Assembly (NCBI RefSeq): GCF_013415485.1
Contig: NZ_JACBXS010000001.1
Span: 1 to 64,000 of the forward strand
DNA length: 64,000 bases
Origin: Rhabdonatronobacter sediminivivens
GTDB lineage: Bacteria > Pseudomonadota > Alphaproteobacteria > Rhodobacterales > Rhodobacteraceae
Direction: 5' to 3'
Shown here: piece after piece, positions 14,931-24,170 of the stretch
Position numbering within the stretch: the first letter of the stretch is position 1
Layout: each line of letters begins with the position of its first letter
Notes under the pieces: model-generated
What the model saw: the letters and a program-made list of their open reading frames with translations, nothing else
What the model was told of the DNA's origin: nothing
Databases searched by the model: none
Program-made: the position numbers and the translations under genes

Positions 14931-16328
14931 ATGCCCCCCAAGAAGCTCTATGCCGGCGCAAAGCTGCGCGAAACCCGCACCCAGCTTGCGCTGACGCAAA
15001 AGGAATTCGCCGCGCGGCTGGGCATTTCGCTGCCCTATCTGAACCAGATGGAGAACAACAACCGCCCGCTGTCCACGGCGGTGGTGCTGGCGCTTGCGCG
15101 CGAATTCGGCATGGATGTGACCGAGCTTTCGGCCGGCGACAGCGAGCGGCTGGTCAGCGACCTGCGCGAGGCCCTGGCCGATCCGCTCTTCGCCGCCACC
15201 CTGCCCGCCCCGGCCGATCTGCGGCTGGTGGCCGCCAATGCCCCGGGCTTTGCCCGCGCCTTTCTGGACCTGCACCGGGCCTATCGCCAAAGCCATGAAC
15301 GCCTGGCCTCACTTGATGAGGCGCTGGGCCGCGAAGGCTCCACCCTGCGCGCCTCGCCCTGGGAGGAGGTGCGCGATTTCTTCCATTACTGTGACAACTA
15401 TATCGATGCCGTGGACCGCGCAGCCGAACGCTTCGCCACCCATGGCAGCGGAGACATTCTGGACCGCGCCCTTGAACGGCTGCGCGGGATGGGCGTCAGC
15501 ATTGCCAACAGCGCCGATGCGCCCTTGCGCAGCTACAATTCCGATCGGCAGGAACTGCGCCTGTCCACCCGCGCCGCCCGCCCGACCCAGCGGTTTCAGG
15601 TGCTGCACCAACTGGCGCTGATCGCCCAGAATGACCTGCTGGAGGCCACGCTGGACCTGGCGCGGTTCCACAATGATGCCGCCCGTGCCATCGCCAAGAT
15701 CGGCCTGGCCAATTACTTCGCCGGGGCGGCGCTGATGCCCTATACGGCCTTCCTGCGCGCCGCGCAGGACACCCGCCATGACCTGGAGCAACTGGCCGAC
15801 CGTTTCGGCGCCTCGATCGAACAGGTAGCGCACCGGCTGTCCACCCTGCAGCGCCCGGGCGCCAAGGGGGTGCCGTTCTTCTTTGTCCGCGTGGATCAGG
15901 CGGGCACCATCACCAAGCGCCATTCCGCCACGCGGCTGCAATTCGCGCGCTTTGGCGGCGCCTGCCCGCTGTGGAACGTGCACCGCGCCTTTGAAACGCC
16001 GGGCCGGTTCCTGCGCCAACTGGCCGAAACCCCGGACGGCGTGCGCTACTTCTGCCTGGCCCGCGCCGTGACCAAGCCCGGCGGTGCCTTTCATGCCCCC
16101 GTGCGGCGCTATGCCATCGGGCTGGGCTGCGAAATCGCCTGGGCCGAGGCGCTGGTCTATGCCGATGACATGGACCTGACCCGCCCCCAGGCGTTCGAGC
16201 CCATTGGCATCTCCTGCCGCATTTGTGAGCGGGCCGATTGCCACCAACGCTCGGTCCCGCCGCTGGAGCGGCAGATCAGCGTCGATCACAACCACCGGGG
16301 GCTGCTGCCCTATGAGATCACGCGCTGA
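14931..16328 (+). CDS. Short-chain fatty acyl-CoA regulator (ScfR/RamB/PccR family)
   Basis: A 465-residue XRE-type regulator. The N-terminal helix-turn-helix covers about residues 9-62 (RETRTQLALTQKEFAARLGISLPYLNQMENNNRPLS). The middle contains an IrrE-like peptidase remnant: where HExxH is expected the sequence reads LHQLALIAQ, so it is unlikely to be catalytic. The C-terminal DUF2083 region carries the cysteine motif SCRICERADCHQR. Family members (RamB, PccR) sense short-chain acyl-CoAs and control acetate, glyoxylate or propionyl-CoA genes. The ATG at 14931 lies directly behind a paired TTTGCAAA-type operator. A target cannot be read from the neighbours, which are a drug exporter and a lytic transglycosylase. 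Confidence 0.9.
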   Translation: MPPKKLYAGAKLRETRTQLALTQKEFAARLGISLPYLNQMENNNRPLSTAVVLALAREFGMDVTELSAGDSERLVSDLREALADPLFAATLPAPADLRLVAANAPGFARAFLDLHRAYRQSHERLASLDEALGREGSTLRASPWEEVRDFFHYCDNYIDAVDRAAERFATHGSGDILDRALERLRGMGVSIANSADAPLRSYNSDRQELRLSTRAARPTQRFQVLHQLALIAQNDLLEATLDLARFHNDAARAIAKIGLANYFAGAALMPYTAFLRAAQDTRHDLEQLADRFGASIEQVAHRLSTLQRPGAKGVPFFFVRVDQAGTITKRHSATRLQFARFGGACPLWNVHRAFETPGRFLRQLAETPDGVRYFCLARAVTKPGGAFHAPVRRYAIGLGCEIAWAEALVYADDMDLTRPQAFEPIGISCRICERADCHQRSVPPLERQISVDHNHRGLLPYEITR

Positions 16329-16443
16329 ACCACGCCCGCGGCGGGCCAACCCGTGCCTTGATGCGCCCACATGCCCTTGCCGCATCCATCCATTCAGGTA
16401 TGATCCCCCAAAACGGCAGGCACGAGCAGCAGGAGCCGCCACA

Positions 16444-17709
16444 ATGCAGGCAAAGACGTTTCACATCACACGGCGCGCGACCGGGCTGGGCATGGCCGCG
16501 GCCCTTCTGGCGGGCTGCATGGGCGGGGTCCTGCCCGCCACCACCCGCCGCGCCGAGGATCCCGCCATGCGCCCCGTTCCCAACCCCGCCTTCGACGCCT
16601 GGCTGGCCGCGTTCCGCCCCCGCGCGCGGTCGCGCGGCATATCCGAGGCCACGCTGGACCGCGCCCTGTCCAGCGCAGGCTATCTGCCCGGCGTGATCGA
16701 ACGGGACCGCAACCAGGCCGAGTTTCGCCGCACGCTGGAGGACTACCTGGCGCTCGTCGCCTCGGAGGCGCGGGTAAGCGAAGGCCGCGCCGCCGCGCGC
16801 CAACACGCCAGCCTGCTGTCGGAAATCGAATCGCGCTATGGTGTCGAATCCCACATCATCGCCGCGATCTGGGGCGTGGAAAGCCGCTATGGCCAGCGAC
16901 GCGGCGATATCCCCGTGATCTCGGCCACGGCGACGCTGGCCTTTGACGGGCGGCGCGGGCAGATGTTCGAAAACCAGCTCATGGCGGCGTTGCGGATCAT
17001 CCAGAACGGCGACACCTCGCCCGCCAACATGGTCGGAAGCTGGGCCGGCGCCATGGGGCACACGCAGTTCATCCCCACCACCTTTGCCGAATACGCGGTG
17101 GATTTCCGCGGCACCGGGCAGCGCGATATCTGGTCGGATGACCCCACCGATGCGCTGGCCTCGGCGGCGGCGTATCTGTCGCGCATGGGCTGGCGGCGCG
17201 GCCAACCCTGGGGGTTCGAGGTCCGCCTGCCTGAAGGTTTCCCCACCAGCGCGCTGGGGCGCTCCAGCACCCGCTCGCGCTCTGACTGGGCTGGCATGGG
17301 GGTGGTGCGCGCCGATGGCAGCGCCTTGCCCGATCACGGCCCGGCCTCGATCATCGCGCCCATGGGTGTTGGCACGCCCGCCTTCATGACCTTCGCCAAT
17401 TTCACCACCATCACCCGCTACAACAATTCCGAGAGTTACGTGATCGGCGTGGGCTATCTGGCCGACCGTATCCGTGGTGGCGGCCCGCTGCGCACGCCCT
17501 TCCCGCCGGACCGTTTCGGCCTGACGCAGGATGATCGCATGGACCTGCAGCGCCGCCTGACCGCCGCAGGTTTTGACACCGGGGGCGCCGATGGCGTGCT
17601 GGGGCCGAACACGGAACGCGCCATCCGCGACTTCCAGCGCGCGCGCGGACTGTCGCAGACCGGCGAGCCGTCGCGCGCGATGCTGGACATGCTGCGCGGA
17701 CGCGGATGA
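16444..17709 (+). CDS. Lytic murein transglycosylase, MltB-like lipoprotein with peptidoglycan-binding domain
   Basis: A 421-residue envelope enzyme that cleaves the glycan strand to 1,6-anhydro-MurNAc products. The N-terminus has a lipoprotein signal with lipobox LLAGC. The SLT_2 catalytic domain has IIAAIWGVESRYGQ (catalytic Glu) and GSWAGAMGHTQFIPTTF, then a C-terminal PG_binding_1 domain LQRRLTAAGFDTGGADGVLGPNTERAIRDFQ. The ATG at 16444 has AGGAG upstream and places the lipobox near residue 23. xth follows 10 bp downstream, so the two are probably co-transcribed without functional connection. Confidence 0.92.
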   Translation: MQAKTFHITRRATGLGMAAALLAGCMGGVLPATTRRAEDPAMRPVPNPAFDAWLAAFRPRARSRGISEATLDRALSSAGYLPGVIERDRNQAEFRRTLEDYLALVASEARVSEGRAAARQHASLLSEIESRYGVESHIIAAIWGVESRYGQRRGDIPVISATATLAFDGRRGQMFENQLMAALRIIQNGDTSPANMVGSWAGAMGHTQFIPTTFAEYAVDFRGTGQRDIWSDDPTDALASAAAYLSRMGWRRGQPWGFEVRLPEGFPTSALGRSSTRSRSDWAGMGVVRADGSALPDHGPASIIAPMGVGTPAFMTFANFTTITRYNNSESYVIGVGYLADRIRGGGPLRTPFPPDRFGLTQDDRMDLQRRLTAAGFDTGGADGVLGPNTERAIRDFQRARGLSQTGEPSRAMLDMLRGRG

Positions 17710-17719
17710 GGGCCCACCC

Positions 17720-18544
17720 ATGAAGATCGCTACCTTCAACATCAACGGGATCAAGGCCCGCGCCGGTGCCCTGACCCGCTGGCTGGACGAAGCCCAGCCG
17801 GATGTGGCCGTGTTGCAGGAAATCAAATCCACCGATGAAACCTTCCCGCGCGAGTTGATCGAGGAGCGCGGCTATAACCTGGAAACTCACGGGCAAAAGG
17901 GTTTCAACGGGGTGGCGATCCTGTCGAAACTGCCGCTGGAGGATGTCTCGCGCGGGTTGCCCGGTGACAATGATGACACCCAGGCCCGCTGGATCGAGGC
18001 TACGGTCAGCACCGGCAGCGGCGCGCTGCGGGTCTGCGGCCTGTACCTGCCCAACGGCAACCCGGTGGAGCTGGACGCAGCTGGCACCCCGGTGGCAGGG
18101 GGCAAATACGCCTATAAGCTCGGCTGGATGGCACGGCTGGAGGCCCGCGTGGCCGCGCTGCTGGCCGCCGAAGAAGCCGCCGTCATCCTGGGCGATTTCA
18201 ACATCATCCCCCAGGCCGAGGACGCGGCCAAACCCGATAGCTGGCGCGAGGATGCCCTGTTTCGCCCCGAATCGCGCGCCGCCTTTCGCCGGATCATGCA
18301 TCTGGGCCTGACCGAGGCCTTCCGCGCCCGCACCCGCGGCCCGGGGCATTACAGCTTCTGGGATTATCAGGCCCGCGCGTTTGAAAACAACAACGGCATC
18401 CGCATTGACCATATCCTGCTGACACCCCAGGCCGCCGACCGCCTGCTGGACTGCGCCATCGACGCCGAGGTGCGCGCGGGCGAGAAACCTTCGGACCATG
18501 TGCCGGTCTGGGCGGAACTGGCGGATTACCCCTCCGCAGCGTAG
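17720..18544 (+). CDS. xth: Exodeoxyribonuclease III
   Basis: A 274-residue Mg-dependent nuclease of the EEP superfamily with AP-endonuclease and 3'-exonuclease activity in base-excision repair. Motifs in order: MKIATFNINGIKAR, VLQEIKSTDETFP (catalytic Glu), LYLPNGNP, VILGDFNIIP (Asp/Asn) and PSDHVPVWAEL (catalytic His). Length is typical. The start is 10 bp after the transglycosylase stop. Its last 19 bp overlap the 3' end of the convergent CIA30 gene. Confidence 0.95.
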   Translation: MKIATFNINGIKARAGALTRWLDEAQPDVAVLQEIKSTDETFPRELIEERGYNLETHGQKGFNGVAILSKLPLEDVSRGLPGDNDDTQARWIEATVSTGSGALRVCGLYLPNGNPVELDAAGTPVAGGKYAYKLGWMARLEARVAALLAAEEAAVILGDFNIIPQAEDAAKPDSWREDALFRPESRAAFRRIMHLGLTEAFRARTRGPGHYSFWDYQARAFENNNGIRIDHILLTPQAADRLLDCAIDAEVRAGEKPSDHVPVWAELADYPSAA

Positions 18545-19056
18545 AACCGGATATCGGCCACGGCCAGGTCAGCCTCGAACGCGCGGCCAATGGCCACCAG
18601 CCCCAGCCGCCGCAGCCGCGCGGGGCGCAGCGGCTGGTCCGTCCGGTGCGCGGTGAAATCGGCAAAGGGCAGATGCAGGCGCTGCCACCGGGGCGCGGCG
18701 GTGAAACTGTGGCGAAAGGATTGCCAGGGGCGGTCCAGATCGGTGCTGCGCAGGTGCAGGTTGTAGTCCTCGCCATTGCCGCAGACGGTGAGCGCCACGC
18801 CCTGCCACCCGCTGGCATCCACCGCCGCGCCCTGTGGCCCCAGATCCAGCGCGCATTGCAGGAAGCCGCCGTTGTTTTCCAACCTGACCGTCCCGCGCAG
18901 CCGCAGCGCGGGGCGCCCGGCGACCACCGCGCGCTCCAGCACGCCGCCCGAAACCCCGCCCATCACCCGGTCCGAGACCAGCTCCCACGCCTGCCCGTTC
19001 GCAGCCCGGGGCGCGGGATGGCGCAAATCATCAATCAGTTCCGCCGCCTTGGTCAT
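18526..19056 (-). CDS. CIA30 (NDUFAF1-like) family protein
   Basis: A 176-residue beta-rich protein. WELVSDRVMGGVSGGVLERA near the N-terminus followed by LRGTVRLENNGGFLQCALDL is the signature of the CIA30/NDUFAF1 jelly-roll family, in mitochondria an assembly factor of respiratory complex I; bacterial members are uncharacterised. The ATG at 19056 was chosen because the domain begins just after it; upstream in-frame codons would add a low-complexity stretch. The gene is convergent with xth, overlapping it by 19 bp. Confidence 0.8.
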   Translation of the reverse strand: MTKAAELIDDLRHPAPRAANGQAWELVSDRVMGGVSGGVLERAVVAGRPALRLRGTVRLENNGGFLQCALDLGPQGAAVDASGWQGVALTVCGNGEDYNLHLRSTDLDRPWQSFRHSFTAAPRWQRLHLPFADFTAHRTDQPLRPARLRRLGLVAIGRAFEADLAVADIRFYAAEG

Positions 19057-19156
19057 GCCCCTGACCTTATCCCGCCCACGCCGGCGTTCAACCCCGCCCC
19101 TTGCACCCGCCGCCCCCGCCGGGCACAGTCTCCACAACCAAAGACGGAGACCCCCC

Positions 19157-19537
19157 ATGGCCTATGCCTATGACCCGCAAAACATCTTTGCCAAGATCCT
19201 GCGCGGGGAAATCCCCTGCGACAAGGTGCTGGAAACGGACCATTCCCTGGCCTTTCGTGATATCGCGCCCAAGACGCCCGATCATGTGCTGGTGATCCCC
19301 AAGGGCGCCTATGTGACTTGGGATCATTTCGCCGCTGACGCCACGGACGCCGAACTGGCCGATTTTACCCGCGCCGTGGGACAGGTGGCGCAGATGGTGG
19401 GCGCCGCCCCGGGCGCGGATGGCGCGGGGTATCGGCTGATCTCGAACGCGGGGCGGGATGGGGTGCAGGAGGTGCCGCATCTGCATGTCCATGTGCTGGC
19501 AGGGCGCCCGCTGGGCTGGATGATCCGGCCCGAGTGA
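19157..19537 (+). CDS. HIT family nucleotide-binding protein
   Basis: A 126-residue histidine-triad protein. FAKILRGEIPCDKVLETDHSLAF starts the fold and the triad HLHVHVLAG ends it. HIT proteins hydrolyse nucleoside phosphoramidates and related nucleotides; this is the HinT-like (PKCI) branch. The CDS starts at 19157 after a short upstream gap shared with the divergent CIA30 gene. lysC follows 90 bp downstream. Confidence 0.93.
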   Translation: MAYAYDPQNIFAKILRGEIPCDKVLETDHSLAFRDIAPKTPDHVLVIPKGAYVTWDHFAADATDAELADFTRAVGQVAQMVGAAPGADGAGYRLISNAGRDGVQEVPHLHVHVLAGRPLGWMIRPE

Positions 19538-19627
19538 GCCCCGACTGAGCCGCGCCCGCCCCTTGCGCGCGCGCCCGCCCTGCCCTATCACGCGGGCCGA
19601 TTGAGGCGGCAGCGCGAAGGTGGGTCC

Positions 19628-20887
19628 ATGCCGATTCTGGTGATGAAATTCGGCGGCACCTCGGTCGCGGACCTGACCCGCATCCGGGCGGCGGCCGCAA
19701 AGGTCCGGGCCGAGGTCGCGCGCGGCCATGATGTGATTGTCATCGTTTCGGCCATGGCGGGGCGCACCAACGAGTTGGTGGGATGGGTCAACGAAACCTC
19801 GCCCATGTATGACGCGCGCGAATATGATGCGGTGGTCAGTTCCGGCGAGAATGTGACCGCCGGGCTGATGGCGCTGACGCTGCAGGAAATGGACGTGCCC
19901 GCGCGGTCCTGGCAGGGTTGGCAGGTGCCGATCCGCACCACCAGCGCCCATGGCGCCGCGCGGATCGAAGGGATCGACCGCGCCGCCATCGACGCCAAAT
20001 TCACCGAAGGCTTCCGCGTGGCGGTGATCGCGGGCTTTCAGGGCCTCAGCCCCGAAGGCCGGATCACCACCCTCGGCCGTGGCGGGTCGGACACCACCGC
20101 CGTCGCCTTTGCCGCCGCGTTCGAGGCCATCCGCTGCGATATCTACACCGATGTGGACGGCATCTACACCACCGACCCGCGCATTTCCGCGCGTGCCCGC
20201 AAGCTGGAGCGCATCAGCTTCGAGGAAATGCTGGAACTGGCCAGCCTGGGCGCCAAGGTGCTGCAGACCCGGTCGGTGGAACTGGCCATGCGCTACAAGG
20301 TGCGGTTGCGGGTGCTGTCCTCGTTCGAGGATACGGATGAAACCTCCGGCACGCTGGTTTGCGATGAGGATGAGATCATGGAATCGAAAGTCGTCTCGGG
20401 CGTGGCGCATAGCCGCGATGAAGCCAAGCTGACGCTGGTCACGGTCGAAGACCGCCCCGGCATCGCCGCCGCCATCTTCGGCCCACTGGCCGAAGCGGGG
20501 GTGAATGTGGACATGATCGTCCAGAACATCTCCGAGGAAGCCCAGGGCCAGGACCCGCGCGAGGTCACGGACATGACATTCTCCTGCCCCACCGACCAGG
20601 TGGCCCGCGCGCAAAAGGCGCTGGAAGCCGCCCGCGACCGTGGCGAGATCAAGTATGACAAGCTGGAAGTGGATACCGAGGTCTCGAAGGTCTCGGTCGT
20701 GGGGATCGGGATGCGCAGCCATGCCGGGGTCGCCGCGCGCATGTTTGCAGCACTCGCCGCTGACGGGGTGAACATCAAGGTGATTGCAACCTCCGAGATA
20801 AAGATTTCCGTGCTGATTGACAGGAAATATATGGAATTGGCGGTGCAGGCCCTGCATGATGCCTTCGATCTGGACAAGGCGGGCTGA
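19628..20887 (+). CDS. lysC: Aspartokinase
   Basis: A 419-residue monofunctional aspartate kinase, first step of lysine, threonine and methionine synthesis. The N-terminal KFGGTSVADL is the kinase motif; SSGENVTAGLMAL and GRGGSDTTAVAFAAAF form the active site, and two tandem ACT domains (about residues 265-410, VTVEDRPGIAAAIF and VVGIGMRSHAGVAARMF) mediate feedback inhibition. Length and domain order match the class that is inhibited by Lys plus Thr. ptsP follows 33 bp downstream in the same direction, an arrangement I recall as common in Rhodobacteraceae. Confidence 0.96.
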   Translation: MPILVMKFGGTSVADLTRIRAAAAKVRAEVARGHDVIVIVSAMAGRTNELVGWVNETSPMYDAREYDAVVSSGENVTAGLMALTLQEMDVPARSWQGWQVPIRTTSAHGAARIEGIDRAAIDAKFTEGFRVAVIAGFQGLSPEGRITTLGRGGSDTTAVAFAAAFEAIRCDIYTDVDGIYTTDPRISARARKLERISFEEMLELASLGAKVLQTRSVELAMRYKVRLRVLSSFEDTDETSGTLVCDEDEIMESKVVSGVAHSRDEAKLTLVTVEDRPGIAAAIFGPLAEAGVNVDMIVQNISEEAQGQDPREVTDMTFSCPTDQVARAQKALEAARDRGEIKYDKLEVDTEVSKVSVVGIGMRSHAGVAARMFAALAADGVNIKVIATSEIKISVLIDRKYMELAVQALHDAFDLDKAG

Positions 20888-20920
20888 ACCGCCGCCACCT
20901 GATGCGGAACCAGGAGGGCC

Positions 20921-23164
20921 ATGCCCCATCGCACCGAATCCGACAGCCGCAGGCTGCTCCGGCGCCTGCGTGATGCCCTGGCCGATGGCGGCGCGGGGCA
21001 GGAACGGCTGGACCGCATCACCACCATCATCGCCGATTCCATGCAGACCGAGGTCTGTTCGGTCTATCTGTTCCGCGATGCGCAGACGCTGGAACTCTGC
21101 GCCACCGAAGGGCTGAACCCCGAGGCCGTGCACCAGACCCGCCTGAAGCTGGGCGAAGGGCTTGTGGGGCGCGTTGCCCGCAGCACGCGCCCGATCAACA
21201 CCCCCAACGCCCCGTCCGAGCGCGGCTTCCGCTTCATGCCCGAAACCGGCGAAGAGGTGTTCAGCTCCTTCCTGGGCGTGCCCATCCAGCGGCTGGGGGA
21301 ACGTCTGGGCGTGCTGGTGGTCCAGTCAAAGGATGCCCGCGTCTTTTCCGAAGATGAGGTCTATGCGCTGGAAGTCGTGGCCATGGTGCTGGCCGAGATG
21401 GCCGAGCTTGGCGCCTTTGTCGGCGAAGGCGCCGCGCTGGCGCCGCTGCATCAGCACCCGGCCCTGCTGCGCGGGGTCTGCGCACAGGAAGGCGTGGCCG
21501 AAGGGCATGTCTGGCTGCATGAGCCGCGCGTGGCCGTGACCAACCTGGTCAATGACGATTCGGCCGCCGAGATCGAGCGGCTGCGCGATGCGGTGGGCAA
21601 GCTGCGTGTGTCGGTGGATGATCTGCTGCGCATGGCGCGCACCACCGACAAGGACCATATGGAGGTGCTGCAGACCTACCGCATGTTCGCCCATTCCCGC
21701 GGCTGGCTGAAACGCATGGAAGAGGACATCCTGCGCGGGCTTTCCGCCGAAGCGGCGGTGGAAAAGGAGCAATCCACGGCCCGTGCGCGGCTGGAGACCG
21801 TGCCGGACGCCTATCTGCGTGACCGGCTGCATGATCTTGATGACCTGTCCAACCGCCTGCTGCGCCTGCTGACCGGTCAGGGCAATGACACCGGCGCCGA
21901 ATTGCCCGAACGCCCGATCCTGGTGGCGCGCAACATCGGCCCCGGGGAATTGCTGGATTACGGGCGCAAGCTGCGCGGGATCGTGCTGGAAGAAGGCGCC
22001 GTGGGCAGCCATGCCACAATCGTGGCGCGCGCCCTGGCGATTCCGCTGGTGATCAACGTGCCGCGCATCACCACCGAGGCCCTGAACGGCGACCATATCA
22101 TGGTCGACGGCACCGAAGGCACCGTGCATCTGCGCCCCGAGGACAGCATTGCCGCCGCATTCCGTGACAAGATGGCCATGCAGGCCAAGGCGCAGGAACG
22201 CTACGCCAGCCTGCGTGACCTGCCCGCCGAAGCCCGCTGCGGGGCCCGCATTGCGCTGCAGATGAACGCCGGACTGATGGCGGATCTCCCCTCGCTTGCC
22301 GGGTCCGGTGCCGAAGGCGTGGGCCTGTTCCGCACCGAGCTGCAATTCCTGATTCGCAACACCGTGCCCAAACGCTCGGAACTGGCAGCCCTTTACGCCC
22401 GGGTGATGGACGCCGCCGGAGAGCGCAACGTGGCCTTCCGCACGCTGGACATCGGTTCGGACAAGGTGATGCCCTACATGAAACGCCCGAACGAGCCCAA
22501 CCCCGCCATGGGCTGGCGCGCGATCCGCGTGGGGCTGGACAAATCCGGCGTGCTGCGGATGCAGCTTCAGGCGCTGATCCGCGCCGCAGCAGGGCGTCCG
22601 CTTACCGTCATGTTCCCCCTTGTCGCGCAGATGAGCGAATTCGACGCCGCCCGCGACGCGCTGCAACGCGAACTGGATCGCGAGGATCGCCTCGGCCATC
22701 GCCTGCCCGAACGCGTCCAGGCCGGGGTGATGCTGGAAACGCCCAGCCTGGCCTTCGCGCCTGCAGATTTCTTCAACCGGGTGGATTTTGTCTCCATCGG
22801 CGGGAATGACCTCAAGCAGTTCTTCTTTGCCGCCGACCGCGAGAACGAGCTGGTCCGGCGCCGCTATGACACGCTCAGCACCAGTTTCATCGCCTTTCTG
22901 CAGTTGATTGTCGCGCGCTGCGCCGAAGCCGGAACGCCACTGTCCTTCTGCGGCGAGGATGCCGGCCGCCCTCTGGATGCGATCGCGCTTGCGGCAATCG
23001 GCATGCGCACCCTGTCCATGCGCCCCGCCTCCATCGGCCCGGTGAAATCCCTGCTGCGCAAGGCGCATCTGGAGGAGCTTCGCGCGGTGATCGAACACGC
23101 CCAGGCCCGCGGCCTGGAAAGCGCGCGCCCGGCGGTGCTGGACTACGCGTCAAAGCTGGGCTGA
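20921..23164 (+). CDS. ptsP: Phosphoenolpyruvate-protein phosphotransferase PtsP (EI-Ntr)
   Basis: A 747-residue enzyme I of the nitrogen PTS. An N-terminal GAF domain (about residues 15-155) is followed by the phosphohistidine domain (GAVGSHATIVARAL, His near residue 364) and the PEP-binding barrel (GVGLFRTELQFL, MGWRAIRVGL, FVSIGGNDLKQFF, LSFCGEDAGRP). It takes phosphate from PEP to NPr and EIIA-Ntr, regulating nitrogen, potassium and carbon-storage responses rather than sugar uptake. AGGAGG lies just upstream of the ATG. It is probably co-transcribed with lysC. The following 115-bp gap before the HisA paralogue has a short CGCTGC/GCAGCG dyad only. Confidence 0.96.
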   Translation: MPHRTESDSRRLLRRLRDALADGGAGQERLDRITTIIADSMQTEVCSVYLFRDAQTLELCATEGLNPEAVHQTRLKLGEGLVGRVARSTRPINTPNAPSERGFRFMPETGEEVFSSFLGVPIQRLGERLGVLVVQSKDARVFSEDEVYALEVVAMVLAEMAELGAFVGEGAALAPLHQHPALLRGVCAQEGVAEGHVWLHEPRVAVTNLVNDDSAAEIERLRDAVGKLRVSVDDLLRMARTTDKDHMEVLQTYRMFAHSRGWLKRMEEDILRGLSAEAAVEKEQSTARARLETVPDAYLRDRLHDLDDLSNRLLRLLTGQGNDTGAELPERPILVARNIGPGELLDYGRKLRGIVLEEGAVGSHATIVARALAIPLVINVPRITTEALNGDHIMVDGTEGTVHLRPEDSIAAAFRDKMAMQAKAQERYASLRDLPAEARCGARIALQMNAGLMADLPSLAGSGAEGVGLFRTELQFLIRNTVPKRSELAALYARVMDAAGERNVAFRTLDIGSDKVMPYMKRPNEPNPAMGWRAIRVGLDKSGVLRMQLQALIRAAAGRPLTVMFPLVAQMSEFDAARDALQRELDREDRLGHRLPERVQAGVMLETPSLAFAPADFFNRVDFVSIGGNDLKQFFFAADRENELVRRRYDTLSTSFIAFLQLIVARCAEAGTPLSFCGEDAGRPLDAIALAAIGMRTLSMRPASIGPVKSLLRKAHLEELRAVIEHAQARGLESARPAVLDYASKLG

Positions 23165-23279
23165 CGGGGATCGCGGCAGTGTCGTTTCCCGGCGCAACCG
23201 GGTCGCAGGCGAACGCTGCCCGCAGCGCCAGAAGCGATACATCCATGGCGGAAGTTCCGCACCGAGGGGGGTCACGGAA

Positions 23280-24023
23280 ATGATAATCTGTCCAATCATC
23301 GAATTGCAGGGCGGGCGCTGCGTGTCGCTCCATCGCGGGCGCCTGGATGAGCCTGAAATCTGGCACGTTGACCCGCTGGCCAAGGCCGCCGAATTTGCGG
23401 AAACCGGCGCCACATTGATGCAGGTGACCGATTTCGACGCCATCACCGGCGACGACAGCAACCGCGAACTGATCGAGCGGATCATCCGCGAAACACCGAT
23501 CTCGGTTCAGGTTGCAGGCGGCATCCGCACGCGTGAGCGTGCCGCCGAATGGCTGGACCTGGGCGCCGCGCGGGTGGTCATCGGCACGGCGGCGGTGCTC
23601 AATCCCTCGATCGTGACCGAAACCGCCAAGTTCCACCCCGACGCCGTGGTGCTGGCCGTGGACGTCTATCAGGGCCATGTAATGAGCCAGGGCTGGCGCG
23701 AAACCAGCGCCTTCGAACCCGAGGCCTTCATCTCGCATTTCGAAGACAGCCCCCTTGCCGCGCTGTCGCTTACCGATATCGACGCCGATGTGGGCGACAC
23801 CGATGCCACGCTCAGCCTGGTGCACCGTGTAGCCGCCAGCACCCGGCATCCGGTGCTGGCCAGCGGCATGGTGCGCGGGCTGGATGACATCAGCCGCCTG
23901 AAATACGCTGGCAAGGTTGCGGGCGCCATGGTCGGCCGCGCCCTGTTCCGCCGCCAGATCGACCTGGCCGAGGCGCTGGCAGTCGCCAGCGCCCCCACGG
24001 CACGAACCGCCGATTTCATCTGA
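23280..24023 (+). CDS. HisA-like TIM-barrel protein (paralogue with Glu at the catalytic Asp position)
   Basis: A 247-residue (beta-alpha)8 protein clearly related to HisA: MIICPIIELQGGRCVSLHRG, VQVAGGIRTRERAAEWLDLGAARVVIGTAAV and LASGMVRGLDDI. In HisA the catalytic pair is Asp8 and Asp127 (Thermotoga numbering). Here position 8 is Glu (PIIEL), while the second Asp is present (AVDVYQGHVMSQGW). The phosphate-binding loop segment reads TDIDADVGD instead of the usual TDI-x-RDG. It is not in a his operon; it follows ptsP. It may be a repurposed HisA paralogue of unknown substrate. GAGGGGGG precedes the ATG. Confidence 0.75.
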   Translation: MIICPIIELQGGRCVSLHRGRLDEPEIWHVDPLAKAAEFAETGATLMQVTDFDAITGDDSNRELIERIIRETPISVQVAGGIRTRERAAEWLDLGAARVVIGTAAVLNPSIVTETAKFHPDAVVLAVDVYQGHVMSQGWRETSAFEPEAFISHFEDSPLAALSLTDIDADVGDTDATLSLVHRVAASTRHPVLASGMVRGLDDISRLKYAGKVAGAMVGRALFRRQIDLAEALAVASAPTARTADFI

Positions 24024-24170
24024 ACCGCGCCAAGGAGCCGAACCAGACACCACCCGCCAGAAAGCACCTGCCCTGTGCGCCCGCCGTCGGCGCGCAGGGT
24101 GGGCGGGGGGCCCGCGTCAATTCAAAGGCTTCGCGGTCAGGGCAAATACACCCCCGCAACCAGGCGCTGA

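Noticed and set aside
19088..21133. 681-codon open frame on the minus strand across the HIT, lysC and ptsP genes
   Set aside because: It runs across three well-supported plus-strand genes and their promoters; low-complexity His/Gly/Arg-rich translation typical of an antisense shadow.
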